A stretch of DNA of 64,000 nt, taken from positions 4,434,501 through 4,498,500 of the forward strand of contig JAYKKT010000040.1 of NCBI GenBank assembly GCA_036023115.1, in the 5' to 3' direction. This DNA comes from Brasenia schreberi. Taxonomy: Eukaryota > Streptophyta > Magnoliopsida > Nymphaeales > Cabombaceae. Shown here piece by piece: positions 12,120 through 25,500 of this stretch (positions within the stretch are counted from its first letter, which is position 1; each line of letters opens with the position of its first letter). The position numbers and the translations under genes were made by a program. Below the pieces are notes generated by a model. It saw only the letters and a program-made list of their open reading frames with translations. It had not been told where the DNA came from and did no database searches.

Positions 12120-14346
12120 TGGATCACATGTAGGTTTGTTATTTTCTTTTAGTAATGCTCCATTTCTTACTTGGGCCTTGTGGGACCGATCCAGATAATG
12201 ACCATTTTATACCAAGATCACTCAACTCAAAACTTGTTTTCGAAGTAATGACTATTTTATAAATGCCAACGATGTCGGATTAACAAAACATAATCTGCAA
12301 TTATGGCTTATAGTAGAATTATGTTGGCATATAACTTTAGCATTCATGTTTAAATACTATGACCTCGACCGATTGTGACTAAGGCTGGGAAATGGCAGAT
12401 TACTTGATTGGCTTAAGATATCCGACCCGAACAAGCATTTGCATCGGTAGGGGAAAAGGGCTCCGTAGTTGATAAGACCCAGGCTCAACTCAACCCACTT
12501 TAGCAAGTGGGGTGGGCTTGGGCCTGGTTAAAGAATAACACAAGTTGAGAATCACAATTATAAGTACGAAGACCCTGGCTAGATAACCCATGCAGCCCAA
12601 TCTTAATACAGTTTCAGGCCAAATGTTGTCATCACATCTCTTTCGGATGCATCTTCCAATTTGAACTTCATGCGACGATAGGGATAAAATTCATGTCAAT
12701 TGTCAAACAACTTATGTTAAAGAACTCTCATCATATAGTTAAGACTCCATAGACAAATGAAATCATTAGTACAACGAATCCATCATAATAAAGTCGATAA
12801 AAATGAATCAAATCAACTGAGTTCTCGAGTAGTTTAGATCAAACAACTTATGGACCAAACATCTTTAACTCTCATAATAAAGCCAATACTCATATCCATC
12901 ACAATAAAGTCAATGAATCAAATGAACTAAATTCTCTTGAATTCATGTCAAACAACTTAATGGGTAAATATAAAAAAACTCCCATCATAAAGTTCAGACT
13001 TCAAAGACATATTGGAATCAATAATACAAGGAATTAATCATAATAAAGTTAATACAAAGCGAATCAAATTAACATTATAAGTTCCTCTTAAGTAGCAGAC
13101 GAACCTGTAAAACAAATTTATAACAAAAGACTTCAATGTAAGGGTTCTTTTGATTTAAGCATTTAACCATCACCAATAAAATAAAGCTGAGACAAAATGG
13201 AATCAAGACCTTGAGTAGCAGTCTTACAAATGGGGATGGCTTTCATAAATAACCTATTAGTAGAATAAAACGGCTTCTCCAACATAGAAAAGGGCCTTCA
13301 TAAAGAATACGATAAGAAATTTTGCAGAGAATAAGTATAACTAGTCTAATTACAGGCATGCACATGTGTATATATAGATTGAAAAATAAATGTGGAAATA
13401 TGAGTATGATCTCAACCAAAATATAAACAACATATTCTGTTACTATGTGTCAAAAGAAAATCCTCAAGGATAGTGAAAAAAAGAGAATCCTCAAATATAG
13501 TGGAGAGTATCCTCCTCAAGTAAGCGAAATTTCAACACACTTTTGCTTGCATGTGGTAAACAACCTTAAAAGATCTACGAATGGAGAAAAAGGTAGATAA
13601 CAAGGTATAAGTACTTCAAGAAGCTTGGTCAAATAAGAACAAGATATACCGATGAGAATTGATACATGTAAAGGCAACTTATGACATGTAAAAAGAAAAA
13701 GGAAATGGATCTAGGCACTATGTAAACCAATCAAAGGAGATTGTGAGGACACTAATAAACAAAATAATGAATGAAAATTAGCGACAACAAGAACAGGATT
13801 TACAAACCCTCTCACAATATTGGCCAACATAAGCAACAAATAAGCAATTCTGGCCAACATAAGCACGAAAGCAAAAAGAACCACAATTATAACATACCAA
13901 TCAAAATTTGTCACAATTCTTCCACATATCTAGAAACAAAAACTCCATATAATAAATAAATATAAAATAAAATCACATGCCACAAAAAATAACAACAAGA
14001 AGAATGAAAAAGTATTTCATGACACAAAAACAACAAATATAGACTAACAATAACAAGCTTAATGGCATTCATGTGCTCCTTTTCATCCCTACATGTTATC
14101 AAACTAATTTAATAAAAGTGTGTTTCTTATAAGATAACATGATACATTCAAATAAAATAATACACTCCATGAAGGTAATAAATAAAGAAGAGAAAATCTT
14201 ACACAAGGATAATACTTCATTGATTTAAGGTATCAACTTCTTGAGCTTGTGTTAGTAAAGCCTCTCTAAAAGTACAATAAGAGAAGTTAAGCATCCATTA
14301 AAGTTAACTATCAACATAAATCATAAAAAAATAAAAAAAACTTATT
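12120..14346. other. Intergenic, no gene; degenerate tandem repeat at 12.69-13.08 kb
   Basis: About three imperfect units of 110-140 bases, each beginning near TCAAACAACTTA and containing CTCATCATAA, AAAGTCAAT and GAATCAAAT, starting near 12700, 12840 and 12948. The rest shows nothing I can name. Confidence 0.45.
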
Positions 14347-14353
14347 TTAAAGT

Positions 14354-14370
14354 TATACTTGATTCATACT
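14354..14370. repeat. Left target-site duplication of truncated LINE
   Basis: TATACTTGATTCATACT, perfectly repeated at 15225-15241 on the other side of the LINE. Confidence 0.9.
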
Positions 14371-15224
14371 CAAGTATAACTTTAATGGAAGATGAAGTGC
14401 CTTGGTGTATGTTATTTGGATGACATTGTGTTAGTGGAAGAGCCAAAGGAAAAAGTTAATAGAAAATTGGAACTATGGAGAGAAGCATTAGAAAGCAAAG
14501 GCCTCCGACTTAGTAGAACAAAGACAAAATATATGGAATGTAAGTTTGATCATTTGGTTACTTCAGAGGACATAGAAATTAAAATTAGCACACATTGCAT
14601 TCCCCAAAAGAAAAGTTTTAAATACCTAGGGTCAATTTTTCAGAGTGATGGAAGAATTGATGGAGATGTTACTCATAGAATTAATGTTGATTGGTTAAAA
14701 TGGAGAAGAGCATCGAGTATTCTTTGTGATAAGAAGATACCATTAAAATTAAAAGGTAAATATTATAGAGCAACAATTAGACCTGCCATGTTTTATGGTT
14801 CTGAGTGTTGGGCAGTTAACCATCAACATGTATAAAAGATGTCTGTGACAGAAATGAAGATGTTGAGATGGATGAGTGGTCATACAAGAAAAACCGTATA
14901 CATAATGAGGTTATTAGAAACAAATTATGAGTGACACCAATAGAGGATAAAATGAGATAATATCGTTTAAGATGGTTTAGACATATAGAAAGAAGATCAG
15001 AAGAAGAACCTTTAAAAAGGTATGAAAAACTAAATTTGGAAAGTATTAAAAGAGGTAGAGGATGACCACAAAAGTGTTGGAAAGAAATAATAAAGAATGA
15101 TCTAGCTTATTGTGAATTAACTGCTAACACGGCACATGATAGAGCTCTGTGGAAACAAAGAATCCATGTAGCCGACCCTGTCTAGTATGGGAAAAGGCTT
15201 AGTTGTTGTTTGTTGTTGTTGTTG
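14371..15224 (+). mobile_element. 5'-truncated RTE-like LINE (RT C-terminal half and tail)
   Basis: The plus strand encodes the end of an RTE-type reverse transcriptase. It enters at the catalytic box (here YLDDIVLV after a 2-base loss relative to the copy at 60.46 kb). It continues through [60 protein letters not shown] and the finger-like RWFRHIE tail region. It ends in GTAGCCGACCC, GGGAAAAGGCTTAGTTGTTG and a TTG-repeat tail. The frame has stops (for example after NHQHV), so this copy is dead. It is flanked by a perfect 17-bp TSD. The first 15 bases inside the left TSD are not LINE sequence but an inverted copy of the target (see findings). Confidence 0.93.
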
Positions 15225-15241
15225 TATACTTGATTCATACT
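15225..15241. repeat. Right target-site duplication of truncated LINE
   Basis: Perfect 17-bp match to 14354-14370, directly after the TTG-repeat tail. Confidence 0.9.
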
Positions 15242-15399
15242 TCTCCCAATCTTTAGTTTGATCCAGAAAAAAGCTTCTTATTTAATCTCATAACGTAATG
15301 AATCTTGAGTACAAATAAGGGCTTTAACGATTTTAGGAGTAAGAAAGCTCTTAAATGAATCAAGCACCCTATTGATTTTGAGGAAACGGAAGAGATATG

Positions 15400-17050
15400 A
15401 ATAGCAAGAACATGTTCTATCATTCCTAGTATTTTATATCTATTGCAATTTGATGTCCACCAACTTAATATATCAAAATCACTACATTCTACCTCAACTT
15501 TTTATGCCAAGTATTTCTCAAACTCTGACTTATATTCAATTGCATCATTGTTTTTAATATATTGTCTAAACATATTCATACGAAGAGAGCAAGAATCTTG
15601 TGGAGTATTACCTTATTCATTCATTGAAAATGAATTCACACGGTATGATGTGCTCTCTTTACTTCCATACTTTTTCTTATAATCTTAATAGAAATTTATC
15701 AAAACCTCATGTACATGCGCACATAATTGAGAACTCACTTCTTTTCATATATGACTAAAGCTCCATGAACGAAATTCTAGTTTATAACGAGCATCAAGCA
15801 AAATAACTATAAATAATAAAACATTAATCTTCTCGGGTTTTCCCTAATATTTATCAAACTTCTTTCTAATTTTCATAATTATAGTCTTCACAATATCATC
15901 ATATATATCACATAATTCCTGTAATACCAAATGAAGTGAAACAAACTCATAGAGAAAGACATTGATAGTGACATAGGTAGAACCTTAATACTTCAAAGTC
16001 ATCTTATAAAAAATATATAGAAACTTCACAAGAATGTTACCATTATCCCAATCTTCCTTCTTAGGTAATGCTCTTTCAAATTAATAGTGAGTTCAACATT
16101 AAGTAAGTAGAATTATGCCTAATCTTAACATCAAGTGATACAAGACCGCTAGTTGGAAGCTTTTCAACCTCGACGCACTCTCTAAATGTTTTCAACAATA
16201 ATGGGCAAGACCTCACATATTTGAGTGCATTAAGGATGCTACGAATAAATGTATCAAGATCTTTTATATCCTTATACACAATTAAATTAAGTATATAATC
16301 AGAACATCCGAATGCATAAATTCTCCACTTAAAACATTATTTTCTTAAGCATTTACTTTTTTTTATAAAAACAAGAGCAATATCATTAGAAGCTGCATTA
16401 TCTAGAATAACAAAGGGCTTCCTTAATACCCAATTCAACCAAACAAGATTCATTAAGTTTGTCAATTGTTTGTCTTTTATTATTGGTCACTGGACAAAAA
16501 TTAATGATTCTCTTATGGTAATTCTAATTTTTATCAATAAAATGGACTATCAAAATCATGTAAGAAATATTTTAAATAGAAGTCCATATGTTAGTTCTTA
16601 AGGAGATTTCTTGTAATGACTTTATCAACTTATTCGATTTTTGCTTTTCTTCTAAGTATAATTAAAAACAGTCTCTTGTAATATTAATACTAAATAAAAC
16701 CCAAAAATAAGGAACATTTTCTTTAGAGAATTACCTAAAACCTTATTTCTCTACAAAATTAAATGAAAGCTCATCTATAACAATCATTTTATCTAAGGAA
16801 GTTTTGCATCTCTTATTATCAAAACTATGAGCAACAATTTCTTTTCCACTTTCTTCATTTCCATCTATAAAGGTTACCTTCTTAAAAACAAGAGTTTGTT
16901 GATTATGTATTATAGACCTTTTATATAATAAAAATTTATTGCATTGTGTTTTCAAGTGCTTCCACTTAGAACTAGCCATCGATTTTGAGTTAGAAGAATA
17001 ACATCTACCGCAATAATTATAATAACATTTCAATGACACTTCATCAGCAA
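15400..17050 (-). pseudogene. hAT-superfamily transposase gene relic (BED-zinc-finger type)
   Basis: Minus-strand pieces appear in the order expected for RICESLEEPER-like hAT transposases. First a BED-type finger at about 16920-17050 (CGRCYSSNSKSMASSKWKHL, KTQC). Next the KMIVIDELSFNFVE segment at 16745-16815, then LDVKIRHNSTYLMLN at about 16090-16140. Last the C-terminal dimerisation motif FDILSWWTSN at about 15440-15500 with the KYLA/VE run before it. Stops and frame changes separate the pieces, so no intact protein can be made. A plausible right end is CGGTTCAGTGAACAGCCCTA, ending at 18451. No matching left TIR or 8-bp duplication was found, so element limits are open. Confidence 0.75.
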
Positions 17051-18450
17051 CATTTTCCTTCTTAAAATGATTATAAACGTTTGAACCTTCTCTTAAAGGT
17101 TTTCTTTTTACTCATATTTGATTAGCTATGAACAGACTCAGGATTTCAATTTCAACATTATAGATCATGCATTTTCATCTTGGTTTCCCATCTAAAGAAG
17201 GTAATGATAAAAATATCACACAAAGTATCGAAAATTCAATGCATTGCTATACATTATATAAGACAAGTAGGAGTATATTTTTCTCGAAAAACCATTAACA
17301 AAATGATCTAAAAAAAAGAAAAACTTTATAAACAACAAAACTATTATATGAGCATAAATGTTTGACCTTCATAAGCAACCCAAATGCCAATAAGTATTTA
17401 TTATATAAGCATTAAACTACAAAAATCAATCAAAGCTCCTCATCAATTTCATAGGCAACATGTACTCACTATCCTAGAGTATTTCTATTTACAATTCCTC
17501 TTTTGTGAAAGAAATACTTAAAACTGAGAATACCACACAAGCAAATTATTCTACAAACAAATTATGCACAATTCTTAACCTTCAGGAGTATCCTAGATGT
17601 TGATTTTCAATACCTAAAATCCACAAGCTCAGGAAGTGAAAAAGAGGATACGAAGAAAATAAATACTAGTTGAAACAATAATCTCCAGCATGCACACTTC
17701 AAGTATATAACTCATAAAATTAAGAACGGAAAGAAAAGAAAAATCTTAAGTGTCTGACATCAAGAAATCTTAAGTCATAGAATTGTGAGTAGACTCCTAG
17801 CCGGCGAACAATAGTTACAATACTAATCATCAAAATAACATGAAAATGAGGGTATTAAGGAAAAAGAAAAAAGCTGAAACATCAATCCCATTATAAAAAC
17901 TTCAAGTTTTCAACCCATAAAATTAAGAGCGGAAACAAAAAAAAAAGAGCACTAATTTCAAACCCTACATCAATAGGAAAAGAATACAAGAAGAAAAAAC
18001 AAAACCCCAAAATTTCTTAAGCCCTAAAAGCCTAAAATGATGACACCTGAGAAAATCACATGGTAATCATCCATAATCATCAAGATTCAAAACATCCTAA
18101 AATTTACTAAAAACTAACGTTAAACTTATAAAAAGAAGCAAATGGAAAGAACATACATACACTTTTGACTTCCGAATGAAAGATTGTATGATAAGCACCA
18201 AATTAGTGAGAGAGAGAGAGAGACAGATTTACAGCCTGTAGCCAATGGCTGTGCCGCTCTCGGCGGCAACCTTATGGTTCAGGTTAATACAGTCTGAAAT
18301 GAACTCTAAATAGAATAGGAACCGGAAGAGATGTTTTAATTTTAGAGTTATGTTAATGGTTCCATTCAGTTCTTAGATAAGAACCGGAACCAAATCAAAG
18401 CAATTGATTTCTAAACCGAACCAAGTTTAATCGGTTCAGTGAACAGCCCT
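17051..18450. other. Probable 5' part and right end of the hAT relic; no gene
   Basis: AT-rich sequence with a short (GA)n at about 18208-18222. At 18370-18451 it carries ACCGGAACC, CCGAACC and CGGTTCAGTGAACAGCCCTA, a typical hAT terminal style. No open reading frame of note. Confidence 0.45.
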
Positions 18451-18749
18451 ATTCTTTGAGGATGTCACACAGGGCGGGTTTGCACCCAACCTACACAAAA
18501 TTGTTTAGACGTGAACTCAACCAGTAGAAGGACGATAGACTACGCATACTGTGTATTCTTCCCAGTGATAACTAATTTCATAAGCTAAAAAAAATCTAAC
18601 TAAATTGAATTCAAAATTACATATTTATTTCATTATTATATCCAGTAAATGTAATGCAGGTTAATGGAAATTGAATGTCTTACGGGTCCCTGAAAACCTG
18701 CTGCCTTGACTTTGAAGTACATTCAATGTTTTACAGGCATGACGCAACA

Positions 18750-18899
18750 GCACATACTTACTCTCTATACTCTCGCTCTCTTTTTCCGAAAATAACGTCT
18801 CTCCCCCTCTCCTGTGTGGCGAAGTACTCGAGAACGCAAGCGCTTCCGGAATGATTTCCTTGTCGGAATCGCCACTTCTCCGGCGCGGGGAAGGTATGT

Positions 18900-18930
<31 letters not shown>

Positions 18931-19533
18931 CCATGATTGTACTTTTCTTGGGTTGCAGATCTCATGGATCAGTGGTTGAGGGTCATATTGTTATGCATGG
19001 GTTCCGTGAAATTCGTTGGAGAGGGAAATCATATGAGAGAATTCCAATTTCCATACTGGTAGCTCGGTGTTGTTTGCATGTTCTACTGATTGAATCGATG
19101 GTCGGTCCTTGTTTTGATTGAAGGGATTTTAATTTCGAGTACGCGTTATGCAAAATTTGCATGGATATTCGGTTTTTGCTAATTTTATGCCTATGCACCC
19201 GACTTTACTGTTGACAAGTATTACTGTTTCCGTTAGGATATGCAATTTGGGAATCCAGTAGAATTAGGTCGCTTACAACCCTAACATCCCAGTTAAATTG
19301 TTCTGAATAAAGGACGGACAGTTGGTATTGAGTGGAATTGAAGGCCTACTTTGGTGTCCATACATCTTGGGATACTTTTTTTCTTTCTTATTCATTATTC
19401 TTTTTGTTGGTTTATTGCAGGACTTCTTCATTAGAACTTGAGGGCAGTGAAAGATTATCTTTTACACTTCGTATGTTTTTCTCCATCTGACATCATCCAT
19501 AAGGAGGAGTGCCTCTTATTTCGTGCGGTAATC
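18750..19533 (+). promoter_or_regulatory. ABCD1: ABCD1 5'UTR with a UTR intron
   Basis: A CT-rich first exon (about 18760-18893) ends at GGGGAAG|GTATGT. The next exon begins at 19421 after TTTATTGCAG and runs into the ATG at 19534. The intron between them starts with (CT)n(GT)n at 18899-18930. The frame of the start codon is open upstream to 19438 but has no earlier ATG, so 19534 is the start. The exact transcription start is inferred only from base composition. Confidence 0.55.
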
Positions 19534-19595
19534 ATGCCTTCCCTGCAGCTGTTTCAGCTGACAGAGAAGGGTCGACAGTTTGGGTCGTCAAGAAG
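19534..19595 (+). CDS. ABCD1: ABCD1 exon 1 (start codon)
   Basis: Encodes [20 protein letters not shown], matching the conserved MPSLQLLQLTERGR start of plant ABCD1. The donor is AGAAG|GTGCTT. Joining to 27030 gives SSRRRALAV, as in relatives, across a 7.4-kb intron. Confidence 0.88.
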
Positions 19596-22500
19596 GTGCT
19601 TCCCGTTTTCTTCGTGCATAGAAGTATTGTTAGATTTATGACTCGATCTTAACGCTTTTGGTGTTTTTTGCTTCATTGCATTCAGTTGGTAGACAAGTAA
19701 TTAGTTTATTTGATATGCTTTTTAAGTCATTCACTTTTGGCTTTAGAATGAGTTGCATCACATTGTTTAGAATGCGGAGTTGTTGTCTTGGTATGCCCCT
19801 GAAAATGTTGTGCCCAAGATGAGATGCCATGGTACATGATACGATATATAGGACTTAAAGTTGTGGAGAGCTTGTTTCATAGCAAAACGGTAAAGTTTAA
19901 GTCTCCAATAATACATAAACGTTTTTACAAAAGCAAAAAATATATGAGTATTCTTTATGCAAAGCATAATTTCAGATACTTACAAATTCAAACTTGTGAA
20001 ACCGTGTAATTGTGTTAGTCAAATATGCAGACATGACATGGTCAGCAAGAAACATGAGTATGACAGATAGCGCTCATGTTGGCTAGAGACGGAGATCAGT
20101 TCAATATGACAATGGGTGTAGACCAGGCTCATAGACAAGCCAAACATGGCTGCATCTATGCAATTTATGACCTTATTTAGATGGTGGGGCAACCTAAATG
20201 CGCATTCTGTCATGTGTCAGAGTATTACAACCGAAGGTGTTCATTGAGTCATGTCTTTTGGGGATCATCATTAACTCCTCCACTTTAGTCCTTGGAGTTT
20301 AGTATGGGTTTCTGATTATTGGGTCATCTATTTCATCTAAGCCTTTATGGCCTTTTTTTTTGTTGATTCCGATGAGGTTTATGAGATTGAAATATGCATA
20401 AAAAGATTGAAGATGGAAATCGGGTGTGTCCTTGGAGTTGAGTATGGGTTTCTTATTATTGGGTCGTATCTATTTCATCTAAGCCTTTATGGCCTTTTTT
20501 TGTTGATTCCGATGAAGTTTATGAAATTGAAATATGCATAAACAGATTGAAGATGGAAATCGGGTGTGTAGTAAGAATGGAACCACCACCCTTCTCTTTC
20601 TCTCTCTTCTAAATTACAATCCGTCGGCTAGTAGGGTTTTCCACTTATAACCAGCATTACAAATGACTTTATTACATAAGTGCCATTAATGAAATCAAAT
20701 TTAAATGCATCTTTAATAACAACAACTAAAAACATAAATTAAACATTAATGACAATCCTAAGAACTTAAGGAAGAAAGAGACAACAATAAAAGAAAACAT
20801 CAACTACCATGAATTTGATCCTTCTAACGCTCCCCTCAAGTTGGGTGTAAATATTGTTATTATACCCAACTTGTCACACAATCTTCTTAATATATTCTTG
20901 CAGATTGCTTTAGTTTGCATATTTGCACATTGATTTTATGATCGCACGTGCTCCAACTTGAACTCATTATACTCACACTGTCCCTAATAAAGTGACAATC
21001 AATCTCTATATGCTTGGTCCTTTTACGATAAACTAGATTAGATACAATTTGGATAACTGTCTTACTATCACAGGATATAGGAATAAAATTCTTCATGGGA
21101 AATCCAATTTCCATAAGCAATGACCGTAACCACTTTCCTTCACATATACCAGAAGAAATAGCTCTATACTTGGCTTCAGTTATAGATCTTGCGACGATAT
21201 TTTATTTCTTTCTTTTCCGTGAAATGAATTTCCTCAAAAGAGAACACAATATCTGAAGTGGATCTTTATCACATGGAATCTGACCCAATGCATCGGTGTG
21301 GGCAATAATTTCTGTATGCCTACATTTTACGTATATTATCCCTTTTCTAGTGATCCTTTAATGAACGCAAAATTCGGTAGTGCGTTCCCGATGATCGTAC
21401 GGGGAGAATTTAGGAATTGACTCACTACCCAACGGCAAAGAGATGTACGGTACATTAACGATAAGATAATTAAGCTTTCCTACTAATCTTCGATATACGC
21501 AGATTTGAAAATAATTAGCGCTTTATCGGGAATGAGCTTAATATTCGGATCCATGGGGTTTCAGGCGGTTTTACAATTCCTTTCTAGTTTCTTCAACAAT
21601 ATCAAGTAGCGTACTTCCTTTGGGAGAATAGCAATGCTCCTCTTGCCTGATTTTGGTGTACGTATCTTGAGGCCAGAAAGTATCTCCAAGTTTGCCCAAG
21701 TTCCATTTTAAATTTCCAATTTCACGAAATAGAATGCTCCTTCAATTGCTGAATTCCTTGGGTGATCATTACGGTGAATATGACTATATCATCTACATCC
21801 ACAATAAGAACACAAGATAGATCTGTCCATTTTCAGCTTGAATACTTATACAAAGAGTGCAGGTAGATCATTCACTGCCCTACGTGTAAAATTCTATATT
21901 TTTGTCAGAAAGCAAGGCAGATAGATTTGGTGAACCAACATCGAGGAGACCGTTTAAGACACGTAAGTGACTTTGTGAAGTTGGTGAGCCAAAGCGATAG
22001 GACTCCCCACGAGCAACAAACCCGGGAGGTTGCTTTATGTAAGACTTCTCCTCGGTCAAAGTCGCCATGTATTTAGAAGGCATTCTTGACATCTAGTTGG
22101 TGCACCCCAGAGCCATTGATTCATGGCTGAAAGAAGAGGATAGAGAACACCACACGACAAAAGCGCACTTACGCAAGCCCCGGAGAGAAAAAGTATCACC
22201 ATCACAGTCAATGCCAAAATGCTTCAGAGTAAAACCCTTGGCTACCAAGACTGAGCCTGTAAGGCGTATCCATATGTTTCCTATTAGGGCCAACTTCTAT
22301 TTTACGGTGAAGATCCATTCGATATCCCACAAGATTTTTACACGAAGGTAAAAGGTCTACCAAAGACCAAGTACGGTTAGATTCGCTTAAAGCACTCATT
22401 TCCTCCAGTACATTGTCTTGCCGCCATCCTGGACTCTAGGAAGAGCATCACGGAACATTTTTAAGAACCTAGAGGCAGAAGACAATCTGAAGAGGTGAAA

Positions 22501-25500
22501 GCATATTGATTTTGGATGACAAGACGATGATAACTAACAAGAGTATGAATAAGGCTGAGGATGTACGAGTGCAAGACCCAAATACCTTTCTACGAATAGC
22601 AATTGGGAACATCGAAAGGGGGTGAAAGCGGATCTAGAGACGATTGACAAGTTGGTTCGGGCATTGAAACACTTAGGGCTCGGGATTTGGTGGTGATGTG
22701 GAAGGTTCATGATGACGGACGATGATAAGTGATCAATGGACGAGATTTATCTTCTTGAGTGGTGGTCGATGGGGTGAGAAAGAGAGCAATTAAGAAAGGA
22801 GGAATTTGATGACAAAGTTTCACATGGAAAGTATGGAATGGTTTCAAAGAAGGTAACATCTATAGACACATATTTCTTGTGATTTTTTTGATTATAACAT
22901 ATATATATCCCTTCTTTTCAATTGAATATCCAAGGAAAACACATCTAACTACTCTAGGATCTAACTTATCCCGAAATTGGCCATGACTATGAACAAACAT
23001 AGACACCTAAATATCCATGGTGTTACATGAAATGGAGTAGCCCTAGGTTTTGAAATGGAGTTTTCCTCGAAAGAACAATAGATAGTAATCTATTGATGAG
23101 ATACACAACTATGAGGATAACATAACTTTAGGCCAAAAATATTTAGGAACATTATGCTCCAGTAGTAAGGTCCTAGCAACCTCTAAGATATGCCTATTTT
23201 TCCATTTAGCAACTCCATTTTATTGCAGTGTATAGACACAAGAAGTTTGATGAATAATACCGTGAGATTGTGTATAAACACAAGAAGTTTGATGAATAAT
23301 ACCGTGAGATTGTAAGTATCCCTGTAAACAATGATTGATAAATTCATCACCATTATCCGATCTGAGTATTTTAACGGTATGCCCAAATTAGGTTTCAACA
23401 AGTTTATGAATAATGAGAAATATGGATGAAACTTTAGATTTCGATCTCATAAGATACACAAATGTAAGTGGAATAGTCATCAATAAAGGTGACAATACTG
23501 ATTCCTAGTGATGGAATAGAACAAGGCCCCCCTACACATCATAATGGAACAAAGGACTGTGACTCTCTGCTAGGAAATGACACTATATGATGTTTGTCCC
23601 TTTGATATACATCACATCAAAGGACCAAATCTCTTTCACACTCGATAGAAATTAACTCTCTAATTTTTGAAACTGAAAAATGTCCTAATCGACTATGCCA
23701 TAGCATGAGCTTCTCTTATGCTTTTGTAGCTGCGGATGCATTTTTTTGTGTTGGAATGAGGTTATCACGGAGTACGTAGAACCCATTCCTCAGTTCACCA
23801 TGTCCAAAGGTTTTTTTCGTCTTCGGGTCTTGAAATTTACAACCAAAGGGAGAGAATGTTAACGAGCAATGTAAATCTCTAACTGATGAACTCACTTATA
23901 ATAAATTAATTGGGAACTCTCAAACATATATAACCGATTCTAGTTGAAAATTTTGAGTCTACATCATCCCCTTTCCTTTCATTGGAATTAAGTCATCGTT
24001 TGCCAATTTAATATAGTGAGATATGGACATAGGCTGATATTCCACAAACTTGGAGTTATCACCTGTCATATGATCGGTTGCTCCTGAATATATCACCCAA
24101 AATTTAGAGTGTGTAAACCGTAAAGGAAGAGTTACCACTTATGGTGTAGGAAGTAGGAACACCTATTTCATTTTTTTGATGAAATAAGTGGTTGATTTCG
24201 GAGTTTGGACTCAATTTTTGTAATCTTTCTTTTTATTTCTACAATCTCATCATGTGCAATCTGTTCTGTTGTCTTTTCTATAGTGGCATTAACATAATTC
24301 CCATGATCTCTGGAATTTGCTAGTTCTTGAATGATTTTCCAGTATTGATCTCGAGTATGTTTTTGCCACACTGTGAGCATTATATTTTGTTCTTATCTTC
24401 ACAAGCTTGAGATCATCCACCTCCTCTTCCTCTAGTAGAAGCTCTTTACAACAACAACTAAGCCTTTTCCCATACTACACAGGGTCAACTACATGGATTC
24501 TTTGTTTCCACTGAGCTCTATCATGTGCCGTGTTAGCAGTTAACTCACAATAAGCTAGATCATTCTTTATTGTTTCTTTCCAACACTTTTGTGGTCATCC
24601 TCTACCTCTTTTAATACTTTTCAAATTTAGTTTTTCATACCTTCTTAAAGGTTCTTCTTCAATCTTCTTTCTATATGTCCAAACCATCTTAAACGATATT
24701 ATCTCATTTTATCCTCTATTGGTGCCACTCCTAATTTGTTTCTAATAACCTCGTTATGTATACGGTCTTTTATTGTATGACCACTCATCCATCTCAACAT
24801 CTTCATTTCTGTCACATACATCTTTTGTACATGTTGCTGGTTAACTACCCAACACTCAGAACCATAAAACATGGCAGGTCTAATTGCTGCTCTATAATAT
24901 TTACCTTTTAACTTTAATGATATCTTCTTATCACAAAGAATACCTGATGCTCCTATCCATTTTAACCAACTAGCAATAATTCTATGTGTAACATCTCTAT
25001 CAATTCTTTCATCACTCTAAAAACTGACCCTAGGTATTTAAAACTTTCCTTTTGGGGGAAGCTCTTACACGATGAAAATTCATTTGGCCTCTTTCAGCAA
25101 ATGTACTTTTTTTCCAGTTCCAACTAAGAACAATTCTTTTTTACTGATTAATCAATCTTAATAGATTCATATTGAGGTGAAATTCTTCAAAGAAGATCAA
25201 ATACCTTTCTTACTTCACTATCAATTGTTTTCTCTTTTATGAAGCGACTGCATTTATTTTCTGCAATATGGTGTTGTTCGTTCTATAGCCCGCAAAGTTC
25301 TCCGTAGTAATCACTTACAAATTTATCTCCTTGGCAGCATTTTCTATTTTTCTCTAGCACTTCACATTCTTTTGCAATATTCCATTTTCTGTAATGTGTT
25401 TCTTCAATTGTTGCCCAAATTTCAATGGTTGTTGTCATGTACATAAACGTCTTACTGATTGTAGGAATCATCGATTATATTAGCCAGGAGCTTACGAGTG

